The position numbers and the translations under genes are program-made. 64,000 bases of DNA from Lunularia cruciata (taxonomy: Eukaryota; Streptophyta; Marchantiopsida; Lunulariales; Lunulariaceae): NCBI GenBank assembly GCA_948567375.1, contig OX419758.1, positions 63,393,965 to 63,457,964 of the forward strand. The letters are read 5' to 3'. Under the pieces are notes generated by a model that was not told where the DNA came from, ran no database searches, and saw nothing but the letters and a program-made list of their open reading frames with translations. Shown in pieces: positions 25,260-38,429 of this stretch. Each line of letters begins with the position of its first letter. The first letter of the stretch is position 1.

Positions 25260-27390
25260 TAGATTTATACAAATATTATCTAATTATTTTACTTGCTTAG
25301 AATTTTTATTTTTTGTTATAAACAAATAAAAGGTGATAATTTAACTTTTCATCATCTAATATCTAAATAGGTTAGCTTCAACTAGCTTCACTCAGTATAA
25401 TATAGCTTTTGCAAACCTTTCTAAGTACTTACCTTCTAAAACTTTGCACTAAAGCTATAATACATATGAATATATAATTTTATTTTTATTTTATTTTGTT
25501 GACTTGGTTTCCAACGTGGTCCTTAGTAGGACTGGAATATGGATCTTAACAATGTCAGATTATGGTGTTGCAATGGATGGGCAATAGGCATTTTGCAATG
25601 GATGAAGGTTTGGTTCAAGCGTTGAAAGATAGATGTTTTTGTTGTTAGCGGCTGACGGAATCCACCTTGTGGGTGGTTCAAGTGTTACAAGTAGACAACA
25701 TTCAAGTGTCAGACAATGTCTTCCTTCCTTTAATTGTGCCTTGAGGGACACGGAATACACTAGAATACATATTGCATATTAAATTGGACATCTACAAGTA
25801 GTAAACTATCTATATATGACTATTTGAGTATTGCTAGTTAGCATTATAGGTCTAGATCCCTTCTTAATCTTAATTCATAGATAGTCTAAATTACTTTCTA
25901 CTTAACTACTTTGTCTAGTTAATAACTTTATGAAATATCATATGTATTAATTGAGTCAAGTAAAATATTCATGATATTAATTAGGCTTCTATTCTCTTCA
26001 ATATTCTTGGTACTTTGTTTCTTATTCCATAAATTTTTAGTATTTTCCTCAAAAATATACAATATTTATGCATGATATTTATTATTAAATATTTATTATA
26101 AAAAATCATAATTAATATAATTTTCTCATTCAATAATAAATTGAGAAATGTGATGCCTCATATAGTGATAATTTGAGTTTCATAAAGAATTTGTTTTATG
26201 CGTTTCAATCATCATAATTGTGCAAGTTCTAGGTCTAACTTACTTATACTTCTAACTATTGTAGTCATTAATAATTGTATCTTTTCTAATTCATCTGATT
26301 CAATATTTTTAGAAGATTTAGCTTATGTGTGAATTAATCATTTTCAGTATTTAATAATTTAAAAGGTTAGAGTTTCATATGAAAATAAAAGTAGTTGATG
26401 CATAGAGGTCACATGTAATAAATATAAATTTTCTAATAGATGCAGTAAAGAGAAATATCCATGAGAAAATTGCCTCATTCAGATTGAATATAATATAATT
26501 AAATTAAATATTCAGATTTATAATCATACATATTTATAATCATACATATTTATAATTATTCCAATTCTCTTACTTTTTTGTATATCTATCTCAATTCTAA
26601 ATTAGAAAAATAATAGAGACTAAATACATTAGATTCATTTTGAATTACAAATAACTCCAAGAAAGCTCCTTGATCTCGTTATCTAATCACCAACTATTAT
26701 CAAATATGGTTGCCTATTATACACTTATATTAGGTTGGAGCATATACTCCTCTTTATGCAAATTTCAACTCAATACTTGAAAGAAATTTTTAAGAGAGTG
26801 GATAGCATAATATATAGTAATAAGACAAACACATAATGGTTATGAGTGGTAAAGATGAAATTTGAGTGAATCTTCAAAAATATATAGTTATAATGTAAAA
26901 TTTATAATAGATATATTTAGATTTAGCTTTAACTTACTATATAAAGCCTTTATCTCCTTTACATCATTATATACATAAATAACTTGTCTTAATGAGGTTT
27001 ACTTATGTAGAAAAGAACCTTATTGAAATGAACTAAAATAAGATCCATGTATGAATTCTTGATCCTCAATTTCCCCTCATTGGTCATTTCTATTATCTTT
27101 ACATAGGTAAAAATATATACTCTGATTTTATAAGACTTGATATACGCAAAAGTGGTAACATATGCTAACATCAAATAAAACTTTTCTTTATGAATGTATT
27201 GTGGTGCATACATTTTCACATAATTTATTCTTTTTGTATGATTTATTCTTATTTGTAAAGATGTGGCTGATTAACTTATTATTTAGGAAGAAGAACTCTT
27301 TAATGAGAGTATCCTTTGGAGTTGTGTGTATGTGAAAAGGTACAAGTGCAAGATGCTTGAAGCCAATGTCAATTTGAAGGAAGAATACTA
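25260..27390. other. AT-rich spacer, no gene seen
   Basis: Long A/T runs with only short chance frames lie between X3 and X4. A slightly GC-richer patch at 25500-25760 has a 66-residue minus frame without a known motif. Confidence 0.6.
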
Positions 27391-28093
27391 AATTAGACAA
27401 GTCTAAAGGATGAGCAAAATAAACAATGCAAGTACAAAGAACTTTGGCCCAAATCTGTTTGGTTGGGAAAGACTTTGGCCCAAATGTTGTTGCACCCAAA
27501 GATCATACATACATTTGAATGTGCCGCTACTTGGTTAAAAAACTGCCACCAAAGACCATACACATTCAAGGAAGAGTGTTCACATTTGGCGATGGCCTTG
27601 CATGTGGAGGAGTGACTATTCAATGAATGTTTTACATGTGTGGAAAAGGATTTTTGACTAAGGGCTCACATGTGTAGAGGAGTGTTCAACCACCATGCAA
27701 CCACTAAAGGACTAAAGAATGACTAAGGAATTTTCATATAAACTGAGTGCACATTGATAAATTTCACTTTTTGCAAATCAATTTTGGTCTTAGATTTGGG
27801 TGAGCTTAGAACTCCCAAGCTTGTGCAATTCTTACCATTTTTGTAGATGATTTTTCTTTGTCTTTGGACTCAACACCAACTCCAATAAGCAACATATTGT
27901 TTGTCTAAAAACCCATGAGAAAGATCTCCAAAGCCATCCTTTGTAGCACAACAATAAAAAAATGTGCAATTCATTGTAGAAGTGAGGTGATCTAGAGCAA
28001 GCATTTTGGCTTCTAGCTTTGGAATTGGGAATTAAGTGACTTTAGGATGATCTAGGAGATGAGGGGGAGGAAGGTTAGATCAAATGAGGATTT

Positions 28094-28671
28094 TGTAATT
28101 TTCTAAGGATAAGAGAAACCCCAAGTCAAATACAAGTTTTATTCCTCAATACCTTGATGTCCCAAAGGAGCACCTCGCCTTTATTATATAGCAAAGAGGA
28201 CCCACTCAAAGGGAGCTACATCCATCAATTGGTGATATGTCAGCAAGCTCCACCCTTAAATTAGCTACATGGATTGGTGACATGATGATCCTTGTTCTAT
28301 TTGGTTGGTCAAACAAGTTTGACCAAAGGGAATCTTGAGGGAATCTTCCTATAGGAAGCTCAAAATAGCATAGGTGAGGTACAATTGGAAAGCTATCAAT
28401 GAGACAAACAAGTATGGGAGAATGAAAACACCTTCTTCCTCCAAAGGCCTAGAATCTTCCATTTTTTGAGGTGTAATTCATTCTTTCATTTAGGCTTCCA
28501 AAATTAGCTTTGAAGTTTTCTAAGGTGTTTTTGGCCTCTGCACTATTTGTGGAAGTACTCTTTTGGTGAAACCTCTATCTGATCTACTTAGACTATCATA
28601 TATAACATCCCTTAAGATATTACCAAGTCAATTTCCAACTCTAGATAATCTATCTAGATAAGGGTATTATA
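28094..28671 (-). mobile_element. Solo LTR of the A/B family inside X4
   Basis: This is 578 bp, minus orientation, flanked by GATTT (28089-28093) and GACTT (28672-28676), one difference. It has a single U3 unit like the copy at 21217-21821. X4 sequence continues on both sides. Confidence 0.85.
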
Positions 28672-28941
28672 GACTTGAGACAAAGCCAATAATTTTAGAC
28701 TAAGGAGAATTAGAAGAATATGTTGGGAGAGGATGCAAAGCCAACACAAGCAATGAAATTAGAGATAAAATTTTTAGACAAGGTGCTAACTAACAACATC
28801 AAGGTAAACTTCTCAAAAAAGAGGTAGAAGAACAATAGGTGGCAGGTTCGGAGTTACAAGAGTAATCACTGAAGTGATTATGAAGCTATTCAAGCATAAG
28901 CATACAAACTACCTCACCAGCAGACAAGCCATATTTTTCAA

Positions 28942-28942
<1 letters not shown>

Positions 28943-29024
<82 letters not shown>
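28943..29024. repeat. (TA)n microsatellite in X4
   Basis: About 82 bases of pure TA. Confidence 0.98.
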
Positions 29025-29026
<2 letters not shown>

Positions 29027-31721
29027 AGAACTTGTCAATTGTGAAAACATATTATGCTTCCAAGCAAGAAGTCTACACAAAACATTCAAAGAAGACAATG
29101 GAGCTACCTACTTAACTCCATTTTCAATACACTTCTACATGGATCAGAACTTAATATTGAGAGAGAACTACAAAAATATCCAAGTCACTTCTATCCAATG
29201 GGGTACTTCACCTTGCAACCCAAAGGAATTATTCTGATCAAGAAGTATAAAGATGTAGCTCCAAAGTATGCAACAACATGAGAATTCATGCCACCATGAA
29301 GGTGAAGAAGAAGTAGACCACTCTAGCAAAGTCTCTGAGACCAGCCAAGAGACCAAGGAAGAATCCTCAAGTGATGGAATGTATCTTTGTAAGAGGAGGC
29401 TAAAGACTTTGAAGAGGAAGAGGAAGAAGAGTAGGGTTCCTCCACTTTGCAAAGGTTTGTCTTCAAAGAAGGAGAAAAAGAGCAATATGAAGAACCCCAA
29501 TCTGCTTCAAACCTTGAGCAAAGTGAAGGATAGGAAGACAAAGCTAGAGAACAAAGCCAAAGAACAAGAAGAGACATCAAATTTCCTTAAAGAGCCTCCT
29601 AGCCTCAATATGAAGAAGGTGTTCAAGAAGAGAAGAGAAGAGAAGAGAAGAGAAGAGAAGTATATGAACACCAAAGACCAACAAGGACAAGAACTTTAGC
29701 CAAAAGTAGAATCAAAAGAAGAAGTGGAAATTGTAGCTTAAGTAGAAGAACAAGAGGAAGCCAGAGACGCCTTGCTAGAAGTGTAGACCAAATTAAAGAG
29801 GGATTGGTCTAGGCAACCCAAGTGCCAATTAAAGAAGGAGCACACTTCATCATACATTTGATAAGGATAACACTTCAATTTCATGGAGCCTTGACTTCCC
29901 TAATATTAGAAGGAGTGCCCAAAGATAGTGGATTATACTAACTTGATGTGTAGCACGGACAAGGAGATTTATAATTGGAAGGAAAAGGAGGACCAAGCTT
30001 AGGAGGAAATGACCAAGGCATGAAACCTATACAAGGAAGGGCTAAGAAAGTGTTTGCCTTGGTGCATGAGAACTTTGAGGTAAAGAAGCAAAATTCTTCC
30101 TTGATCACAAGCCAAAAGAGGTAGGAGGAGGAAGAAGAACTCAGAAGGCTATAACTTGAATTGGGAATTATAAAAATAAAAACAAAGGACATGAAACTTG
30201 GGTATAGAGACCAATTGTAAGCTAGGTATGAAGAAGTGGTAAAAATTTAGAACGAGTTGAAGAACTCCAAGGTTTGGATCATGACCATGGATTTGCAGAG
30301 ATGGTTGAGTACCAAAGGGAGATGGCACTTCAACTGAACTAACTAGCCAATAACCTAAAAAGGAGAAGGAAGAAAGAGAGGTAGTTTACCTAATATTCTA
30401 GAGGAAGTAAAGAAGGAAGTAAGAATATTGAACCATCCTTGGAGGAAGAGAAGTTGAAGGCTACTCAATAGTTGGAGAAAGCCAGAGATCAATTCATGAG
30501 GATGTTGAAGGAGGAAGCAAAAGGGAAGGCAAAAGAGACAAAGATACACAAATTGAAGTTTTTGGTTCAAAAGTTGGAATGAAGAACCTACAAAGAGTAG
30601 TGAATGGACTAGTTAGCAATTAGGCTTAGGGAACATATATGTAAGAAGTTCATTGAAGTTTGTGATACCTATCTATAAAATATAGCAAAATACAAGGAGC
30701 AAACCAAACTACTCCTTTGAAATTTTAAGGGTGAAGGTATTTCTTTGAGCAAGAACCTTGGACCAAACACACTTCATTGGAAGAAGTTTTTTGTAGTTGT
30801 TAATAATTCTAGATTGATATTGTAATTGTGCAAATCTGTTGTAAGTCCAAAGTGTTGTGAGCTCAAAATGACTTTGGGGAAGACCTTACACTTTCCTTAA
30901 CATGTATAATGTGCCAAGTTAACCTAAATGTGATTATAATAAGATAAGATTAGAATCTTAAGTGTGTGATGTAGGTTGCAATAAAGGATTCTCAGGTAAT
31001 CTACTTAGGCTTTAAAACCCTTTGGGGTAATTTTTTTTATTAAAATATTTGATCCAAAGTCATTTGGATTCATTTTTCATACCATTGAAGTTCAATAAAG
31101 AAGGCCTTGAGTTCTCTACAAATTGTATTTCTTCTATTTTGAGTGTTTGTAAATTCTTGTGTTGAGTATTGGTGAGGAATTGCATAGTAGGATAAAAATT
31201 GCCAGAATGTAGAGAGGTACATTTGTACTTTATGAAGATGTTTGATTCTTGAAGGATCTAAAGGAGTGAATTGATGCATTGACAAGTCAAGTTGGATTTA
31301 GAGCATTGAGAGTACCATGAAATCAAAAAGCAAAGGCATTTAGATCATGCAAAGATGCCTTTGGAGTTGTTCCTTCAAGGAAGGCTAGGATGCAACTTCA
31401 TAGTCACAGTCTTTGGATTAAAAGAGCCTTTGAGGTGAAGTGAACAATCATCTTTAGGATTAATTTGGAACCTATTTGTAGTGAATATGATCTCTAGTTT
31501 TCCCTTTTCCATAGTGCACCATAGGAGATGACAATACACTCTTCTAGGAGTAGTGTCTACCCAATACAATAACATAATAATTATTATGTAATATTATTTT
31601 ATAAAACAATAATTATTGTTGTAACTTAGTGACATTTCCTTTCACTTTTGGTCATCTATATCCTAAAAGGAATAACATCTACTTAGCTAACTTTACCAAT
31701 GTTTTGGGCAGCATTGAGCTA

Positions 31722-31723
<2 letters not shown>

Positions 31724-31777
<54 letters not shown>
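31724..31777. repeat. (TA)n microsatellite
   Basis: About 54 bases of TA followed by a degenerate ATTTAAATATTTAAAT run. Confidence 0.97.
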
Positions 31778-31781
<4 letters not shown>

Positions 31782-31799
31782 TAAATATTTAAATATTTA

Positions 31800-32100
31800 A
31801 ATAATAATCAATTTACAATTTTTATTGGTAAGAAATTTTGGTACAGAATACGAATTATATAAGATCTAAATTGATACAATATGATTTGTTTCTACTAGAC
31901 TTGCATCAATATAAATCAACACATCCAAATAATTTAGTATCAAGAAAAGAAAGTTAGAGATACAAAATGATTATACAAGATGTAGACCTTTTTTGCAGAC
32001 TTTACTTGTAGAATTTGATTAAAATTGAGCCTAGATATCCAACGTCCAATGGAAACTTCATAAAAAATCACTTACTACTAGACCTCTTCAATTACAAGTT
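31800..32100. other. AT-rich spacer, no gene seen
   Basis: Low-complexity sequence follows the TA repeat. Nothing was recognised. Confidence 0.6.
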
Positions 32101-33223
32101 TCTTGCATGTATCACAAAGAAGTTATTTATAGGGTGATGCCAAATTTATTTGCAATACTTGTTGGATCAATTAGAATAGGCTTTTTCATGCGCATAAGGT
32201 TTTGAGATAGCTTGTGAAAAGTCTTGAATTGCTTCAATGCAATATTCATTCAAGTGAGATATCAATGAGCTCAACTCTACAATCACCTTTCTCCCATCCA
32301 ATGACCTAAAAATCAACCATTGTCATGTTGGGAAAGGTAGAGGCAAGGCCTCCATAGAACTATTAAAGCAATGGAAATTGACCTTACATTGACACTCAAC
32401 AATTTTTGAAGCCTTTTGAAGCATTGGCATTATTCACCATTGCTTCTTTGGATTGTGGTTCTTCTTTGACAACTTGGAGGAACTTGGAGAATTGTTGGCT
32501 AATAAGCTTGATGCACACATCTTTGAAATGCAGTAGATGATCATGATAAATCTCAATTGTCTTGTATTGATGGAAGCAAGCTCATTCAGCATTACTAGAG
32601 GAAGTTCATTACTAGACTCATTTGATGACCCGTGCTTGCAAATAATATGGGAGATTCCATCAATTTCCTTGATAAAGAGCTTTTGATGGAGCTCATCAAG
32701 CTATAAATATTGTTCATTTCCAAAGACTACACTATCTTGGTTAACCACATGCCCAAGCCATCAAGGCAAGATTGTGTGTGTTGATGAGTAATTAAAAACT
32801 TTCCAAACTTCTACTTTGGCTATAGTATCACAAGTCATCAATCTGATTGCTTGATAGAGGTCCTTGCATTCCATACATTCAACATTATGTATCAACCAAG
32901 CCTTGAAGGCTGCTTTGCTACTAAAAATCATAGTCAAGCAATTTAGTGAGTTGAAAGTTACCTTTACTTTGGTAATAAATGCATTGATTGCATGGAGAAA
33001 ATCCACCAAACCTTTTTTGGTGCACACATTGGCCTCTTCTCATTCAAATAGTTGCATAAAAATTTGATTATCAACTAACTACTTTGTCAAGGAGTATATT
33101 GAGATCTAGTAAACATTAACCACTTTTGGGTTTGTTGATTGCATCTTGATAATTAAGTTGATATTACAATTTATTAAATGAAATGTCATACAAATTGATT
33201 ACCACATCCAACAAACTTGATGA
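32100..33223 (-). pseudogene. Family Y repeat, copy 1, split by element A
   Basis: On the minus strand there are decayed coding-like stretches, the longest being 33027-32761 (88 residues) with no recognised domain. Its end at 33170-33228 plus 43379-43400 matches 43568-43645, which proves that element A landed inside it. Function is unknown. Confidence 0.45.
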
Positions 33224-33228
33224 AAAGG

Positions 33229-33977
33229 TGTAATACCAATAGCTAGACACATCATCTAGAGGTGAAAATTGGCTTGGTAACATTTAGAATAATTTTCTGT
33301 ATGATGGGCTAGGTGGATCAGATAGAAGTATCACCAAACAATTACTTTTACTAATAAGGCAAGAGCCAAAAATAGCTTGAATTTATAATACCTAAAGCTA
33401 GACATATTATCTAAAGGTGTAAATTGGCTTGGTAACATCTAGAAGGATGTTATGCATGATGGGCTAGGTAGTTCAGACAGAGGTTTCACCAAAAGAAGAC
33501 TTGTACTAAAAGGGCAGGAGCCAAAAATAGCCTAGAAACTTTGGAGCCAATTTTAGAGGCCTAAACGGATGAATTAGGCCTCAAAAATGTGACCAATCCT
33601 TCCCTAAGGTAGGACAGGCTAGCCTTCCCTTCCCTAAGGTTAGTCTCATTGAGAGCTTTCCAACAGTATCTCACTCACATGATTCGGAGATTCCTATAGG
33701 AAGATTCTCTAAAGATTCCTTCCAATCAAAGATGGTTTGACCAACCAGATAGGATCAGAACTACCATGTCCCCATGCATGCAACCAATCTAAGGACGGAG
33801 CTTGATTACATGTCACCAATCCATGTATCTGATCCAAGGGTGGAACTTCCTTTGGTGGGGTCCCCTTTGCTATATAATACAATCAAGGTGCTCCTTTAGT
33901 GCATCGGAGGTTGAGTGCAAAATTGTGTGTTTCTTCTTATATTTTTCTCTTCAGGTCTCCTATTCTTGGAATATTAA
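33229..33977 (+). repeat. Element A 5' LTR
   Basis: It starts TGTAATACCAATAGCTAG. Two tandem copies of a U3 unit of about 155 bp occupy its first 310 bases. A TATATAATA promoter box is at about 33872. The end is slightly eroded (ATATTA instead of GATTACA). Confidence 0.9.
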
Positions 33978-33979
33978 AA

Positions 33980-33994
33980 TGGTGTCAAAGCAGG
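33980..33994 (+). promoter_or_regulatory. Element A primer-binding site
   Basis: TGGTGTCAAAGCAGG directly follows the 5' LTR. It differs slightly from the initiator methionine tRNA site TGGTATCAGAGC used by many plant LTR elements. Confidence 0.75.
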
Positions 33995-33999
33995 TATTT

Positions 34000-34899
34000 C
34001 AATCCAAGAGAGCGGATCATCTCTCTTGGAAGAACATGAGCTATTGAGATTGAGTAAATTTTGAAGAGAGACCCATAGTGTAATTGATAGATAAAGAGTA
34101 TGCTGGAGAGGGGATAGAATGGAGGCTCTAAGAGGATAATATCCAACACCCCACTTTCCATTCTTGAACCCATTCCACATCAAGATTATGTACATCCAAT
34201 GTGAGCAAGTGAGAGTGTATCTTGTTTTTCATTTTGGAGCAAAGTTCATGGATATAGTGATGAATTCACCAAAACCGATGATTGTACCTATGGTGATCTA
34301 TGATAGAGAGTGGGATTCAAAAATCTACATTCTATTATGATAGATTTGAATGTATCAAATCCTCTCTTTTTAACACTCAAGTAGAAATCCATTATGTGGT
34401 CTAACCAAAAGTAGGGATTCTGTAGTTTGCAACTTTAGTGAAGCATATTATCAACAAGTGATAGCCTTTGAGATCCCAATGGTAGTTCCAATAGTCCATG
34501 TTCCCTCTCAAGTAATAATTTTAACCCTCTATTGAAGTAGGAAGTAGTGATTGAGTAGCATTGTGTGTAGGAATCAAAGATCCATAATTGCAAAAGTTGA
34601 TGCAAGGAAATGCAAGGAACCTTGCATTTCCTTGCATGAATGAGTTTTGAGAGATCAAGATGGCCATAGAGGCATTGAAAATTCAAGTATGTACCTTTAG
34701 GAATGATCGGGCAATGCACAAAGGAGAGTCATCCCAAAACCTAGTACCAATGATGTGACAACCCAACAAAATCACTTTTGTGGTAATCAAGTAAGCAAAG
34801 TTTGTTCCCGCAGAGATACAAGTCAGAAATATCCACATACAAAGCAAATAGTAACAAGTAGTTCTTCTTGGTTGCATCTTTAATCTCTCAAGTAGAAAA
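34000..34899 (+). other. Element A 5' internal sequence, no clear gene
   Basis: Between the primer-binding site and X5 lie short plus-strand open stretches (for example around 34220-34300, YLVFHFGAKFMDIV) that may be leftover gag N-terminal or unrelated sequence. I cannot assign them. A perfect 18-bp palindrome sits at 34600-34637. Confidence 0.4.
34600..34637. repeat. Perfect 18-bp palindrome
   Basis: The arms ATGCAAGGAAATGCAAGG and its reverse complement are separated by AA. It lies in the 5' internal region of element A. Confidence 0.95.
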
Positions 34900-37800
34900 A
34901 TACACCCAAAAGAGAGTAACAAGCACTTAGCAGTAATTCTTGTCACAAATTACATACTCATAATCCCAAATCTTTCAAATCTTTCCAAAAAAACTTAATT
35001 GTGATGATTCAGTCCCTCCCAAAAATGGCTACTTCACTATAAAATTACTTTGCCTTAGAATTGTGTTCCACCTCTCCACTAAAGGCACAACTTTCTTGAT
35101 CAAAATTGCTTCACATCAACTCAACGTTGCACTCACAAATGCAAAATACTACCAACACTACAATTCCTCTCAAATATGTCATGACATTGCTTTGAATGCA
35201 CTTCACTCAAGATCAAACACATAAATGAAGATCAAGGTTACAGAATCCACCATCCAACAAGCACACTAACTTGCACTTTGAATTTCTCTCAACACTCACA
35301 AACACACATAGAGAATTGATACTTGGAATTAATCTTGAGCAACAAGCACCGAAATTAACACTTCACATTATCTATTCTCAAGAATATGAATATTGAACAA
35401 CAACATTCTATGAATGCCTCCTTTAAATAGGGAAAGCCCTTCAACAGTTATCTAACTTCCTACACTGATTCCTAACAACTTTACCAACCTATAGATCCAA
35501 AATGACAATGCACCTCTTCATATTGACCTCCTCTTATCTCAAAATTGGTCCTAATCCAATTTGATGTCAACCTCAACTTTGGCTTCTACACCCAAAGAAA
35601 ATCCCTTCACCTCATGTACTTTAGGTTCTACAACTTCCAATTCTTCCACCAATTCTAATATGTCTTCACTCTAATGAAACTTTGTAATTAAAGACATGGG
35701 TAACTTATCTACATCCTTATCTCACAACCCACTCTTCCCTAATGTCTCAACAATTCTTCCATTCTTACTTTGGCTTCAGTGGTTAACCTTGCCTTCATCT
35801 CTATGATCGCTTCTTCAACCAATTTTGCTGACTATTTCTTCTATCTCTCCTCCTCTATCACAACTTTAATTATCTTTAATTCTTCTTCATACGCCATTGT
35901 GTGATCCTCCAACTCCTTCACATACTGATTGATCTTCACCTCCAATGTTTTTACAAGATCTCTCAGTCTTCCTTCTTCTTGATGGTACTTGGTTGATTCT
36001 CGTTGCTAGGCTGCTGTCTTCTCCTCCACCTTTCATCGGAATGCATCAAGCTCCTCTTCCTTAGCTTCAGTCAACTCCCTTCTTTTTTCTTGTTCTAACT
36101 TTACTTTGGTTTGTAACTTCTCTACCCAAAGTCTCTCCTTTGTGACTTCCTTCACTTTCATTGCTAACTCTCTTCCTTGATTTTTGAACTTCTCTTGGAG
36201 ATATTCATTTATCTTTTTCTACAATGCTGCATCTCTAATTGTAGTATTTCTCTTTCTTCCTCTCCTTTGATCATACTCTCCTACAACTTCAGATTTTCAG
36301 ATTCTAATCTCTGCAACACCTGCAATACATGTTGCACATTGGGATGTCTGATTTGCAACAACAGTGGACATACAACATCTCAAAGGTACTCTACTCCTTC
36401 ATACCCTTCTTCCTCTTCTACTTTTTCTTCCGAGATTTCATCAATCTTGCACGTCTCTTCTGAATCCAATGCTTTACTATGCAATTGGTATCTTTGTATG
36501 TCAATGGTACATCATCCTCCAAACTTTCATTGTCATCCAAATTGATGATTTGATGTGTTGCCTTTGAACTTTCTCCTTCTTGCATGTATTTCCTTGGCTC
36601 GACCACCAATCCTTCTTCTCCTTCAATCACTAACTCTGCCACAGTTTCTTCTCTTGCCTCCTCTTGCTCAATTTCTTCATGCAAGGAAATCACCTTCTCT
36701 TGATCTTTTTGTACCTCAACTTCACCCTCACTCTCCTTGTTGGATTCTTCACTTTGTATGGTTAACTCTACTTCTTCTTCCTCCGACGTAGACTCTGCTT
36801 TTCCTTCCAATTTGACCTCCTCTTTCGGTGCAACTTCTTGAATTTTCTTTTGTTCTCTCTGCCCAATCCTTCTTAACTTATGGGGCTGCACTTGTGAAAT
36901 CTCTACCCCCGGCCAACTTCTTTTCTTCTTTCTTGGCAGGGGTACATACATCTTTCTATTCAGTCCTGTTCTTGCATATTGGTCGTCATTGCTTCTCAAC
37001 TGCCAAAATATATTACCGCTCCTTGTTATTGGCTTCTTGACACAGGTCAAGATGGAAGTGAGATACGACCTTCTTCTTCTCATTGCTACTCAAAAAATTC
37101 AACCCGAGGTAAAAATGCACTGCAAAAGGAACAAAATAATGCAATGATGTCAAACTCCTCCAATTCAACACCATCTATCGCATCCGCCGATAGAACACTT
37201 TCCCCAATTGATCTGCTCTCCTACAAACATTTTATGGAAGAACACCACGTGTTGCTTTGTAACATAGGTGGTGCACTTAGATTTAAACAACACCATCATC
37301 CCACCTATGATACTTCTCTGCATTGGGTCCCAATAGGTATCCACCTTGAACCCATTCTTCATACGCTTTGAGGTGAACAAGTTTCTGATTTCTTGGGTTT
37401 CTTCTGCAACTTCTCCTTTCCCCAAGAATGTAGCCCCATGCTCTTCTCCACTCTCTCTTCCTAACACCAATCTCCAATCCAATTCTGTCAATTTAGCCGG
37501 ATTGCCTCTCTTCCCTACCATTTCCGGCCCATCTATACACTTATTGGCCACAATCTCTACCATGAAATTAGGAAAGCTCAAGTTCCATGCAAGGAAGTAA
37601 TATAAATTTTACGGAGAACTTTGATGCAAGCCATCACGTCTAACCACCTAATCACTAGGTTCCTCATTGCTAGTGTGGGGCACTTTTTTATTCCTTTTAT
37701 TTTGATCTCCTTCATGATACACTTTTGCAAGACAATTCTCCCGTCCCCTAGGCGTGCAACTCTAAATCCCTTTGGATTCACCAAAACTTCACTCACTAGA

Positions 37801-38300
37801 ACTCCTCTTCCCTAGTCTCCCTCAAGACAACTTCACAAAGGCAAAGGAAATTCACTTGTCATTTGTCTCCTTCTTTATTCAAAACCTGAGTTTATAGTCC
37901 AACGTTCTCAATCATTCTTTGAATGCTTGTCTACCAAGAAATCACTTCTTCTGCATGTACTTCTCTTGTCACTATCAATTTCTCCTGCTTGTGCTTTAAC
38001 TGTTTTTGTGTGTGGTACAATCTTGAATTTTCAACCCAAAGGAAATCTGTTACATTGTCTTTGCACCTGGTTTATCACCCTAAGGCAAAGTATCCTTGCT
38101 TTGGGTTGAACTCTGACAGATCTGATCCAATTACTAAAAATTACTTACACGAGGTAACTTTCTTTGGGTTGCCACAAAAACATGAATCATCTTCTTTCAT
38201 CCTTCTTTTGCACTTAATTCACCTTCAACTTTACACTTCTTCTTTGAAAAACCCCTTAAACCACTCAAAACAAAAAATGTGTGTACCACAAACGACCAAA
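34900..38300 (-). pseudogene. Family X unit X5, antisense inside element A
   Basis: This copy has the longest open frames of the family: 37796-37578 (72 residues), 37581-37165 (138 residues, with GFKVDTYWDPMQRSIIGG and FKSKCTTYVTKQHVVFFHKM) and 37083-36418 (221 residues). The last is very acidic in its middle (runs such as TSEEEEVEL and EEIEQEEAREE) and basic at both ends. HFYLGLNFLSSNEKKK lies at about 37110-37065 in an overlapping frame, so at least two frameshifts separate the parts. The unit lies between the LTRs of element A but on the opposite strand. A gag-like motif of A appears only after it. It is either a nested insertion or captured sequence. Confidence 0.6.
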
Positions 38301-38429
38301 GCACATGGAGAGTCATTCATGCTAAGGACACCAACCCTGATTGAAAACGAGGCCACATTGTTACTACCTACAACATCAAGCCTTACAAGGGACAACATTC
38401 TATGGGAATTATGGAGAATTGGATTTCAA

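Larger units (their letters stand above)
27400..31650 (+). pseudogene. Family X unit X4, inverted copy
   Basis: This is the only plus-strand X unit. It starts near 27400, where CCGCTACT and AACTGCCA recur from X3. It is split by a solo LTR at 28094-28671 and resumes with SYK and SELN remnants of the N-terminal domain near 28850-29160. The frame 29268-29699 (143 residues) is a lysine/glutamate-rich coiled-coil segment and the longest open piece. The tail at 30890-31020 matches tails of X2 and X6. A long AT microsatellite has expanded inside the unit at 28943-29024. Confidence 0.6.

Noticed and set aside
28886-29098. Open frame with a long Tyr-Ile repeat
   Set aside because: It is the translation of the TA microsatellite.
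28672-31650. Considered X4 to be the internal part of an element with the LTR at 28094-28671
   Set aside because: X4 sequence is present on both sides of that LTR and a near-matching 5-bp duplication flanks it, so it is a solo LTR inserted in X4.
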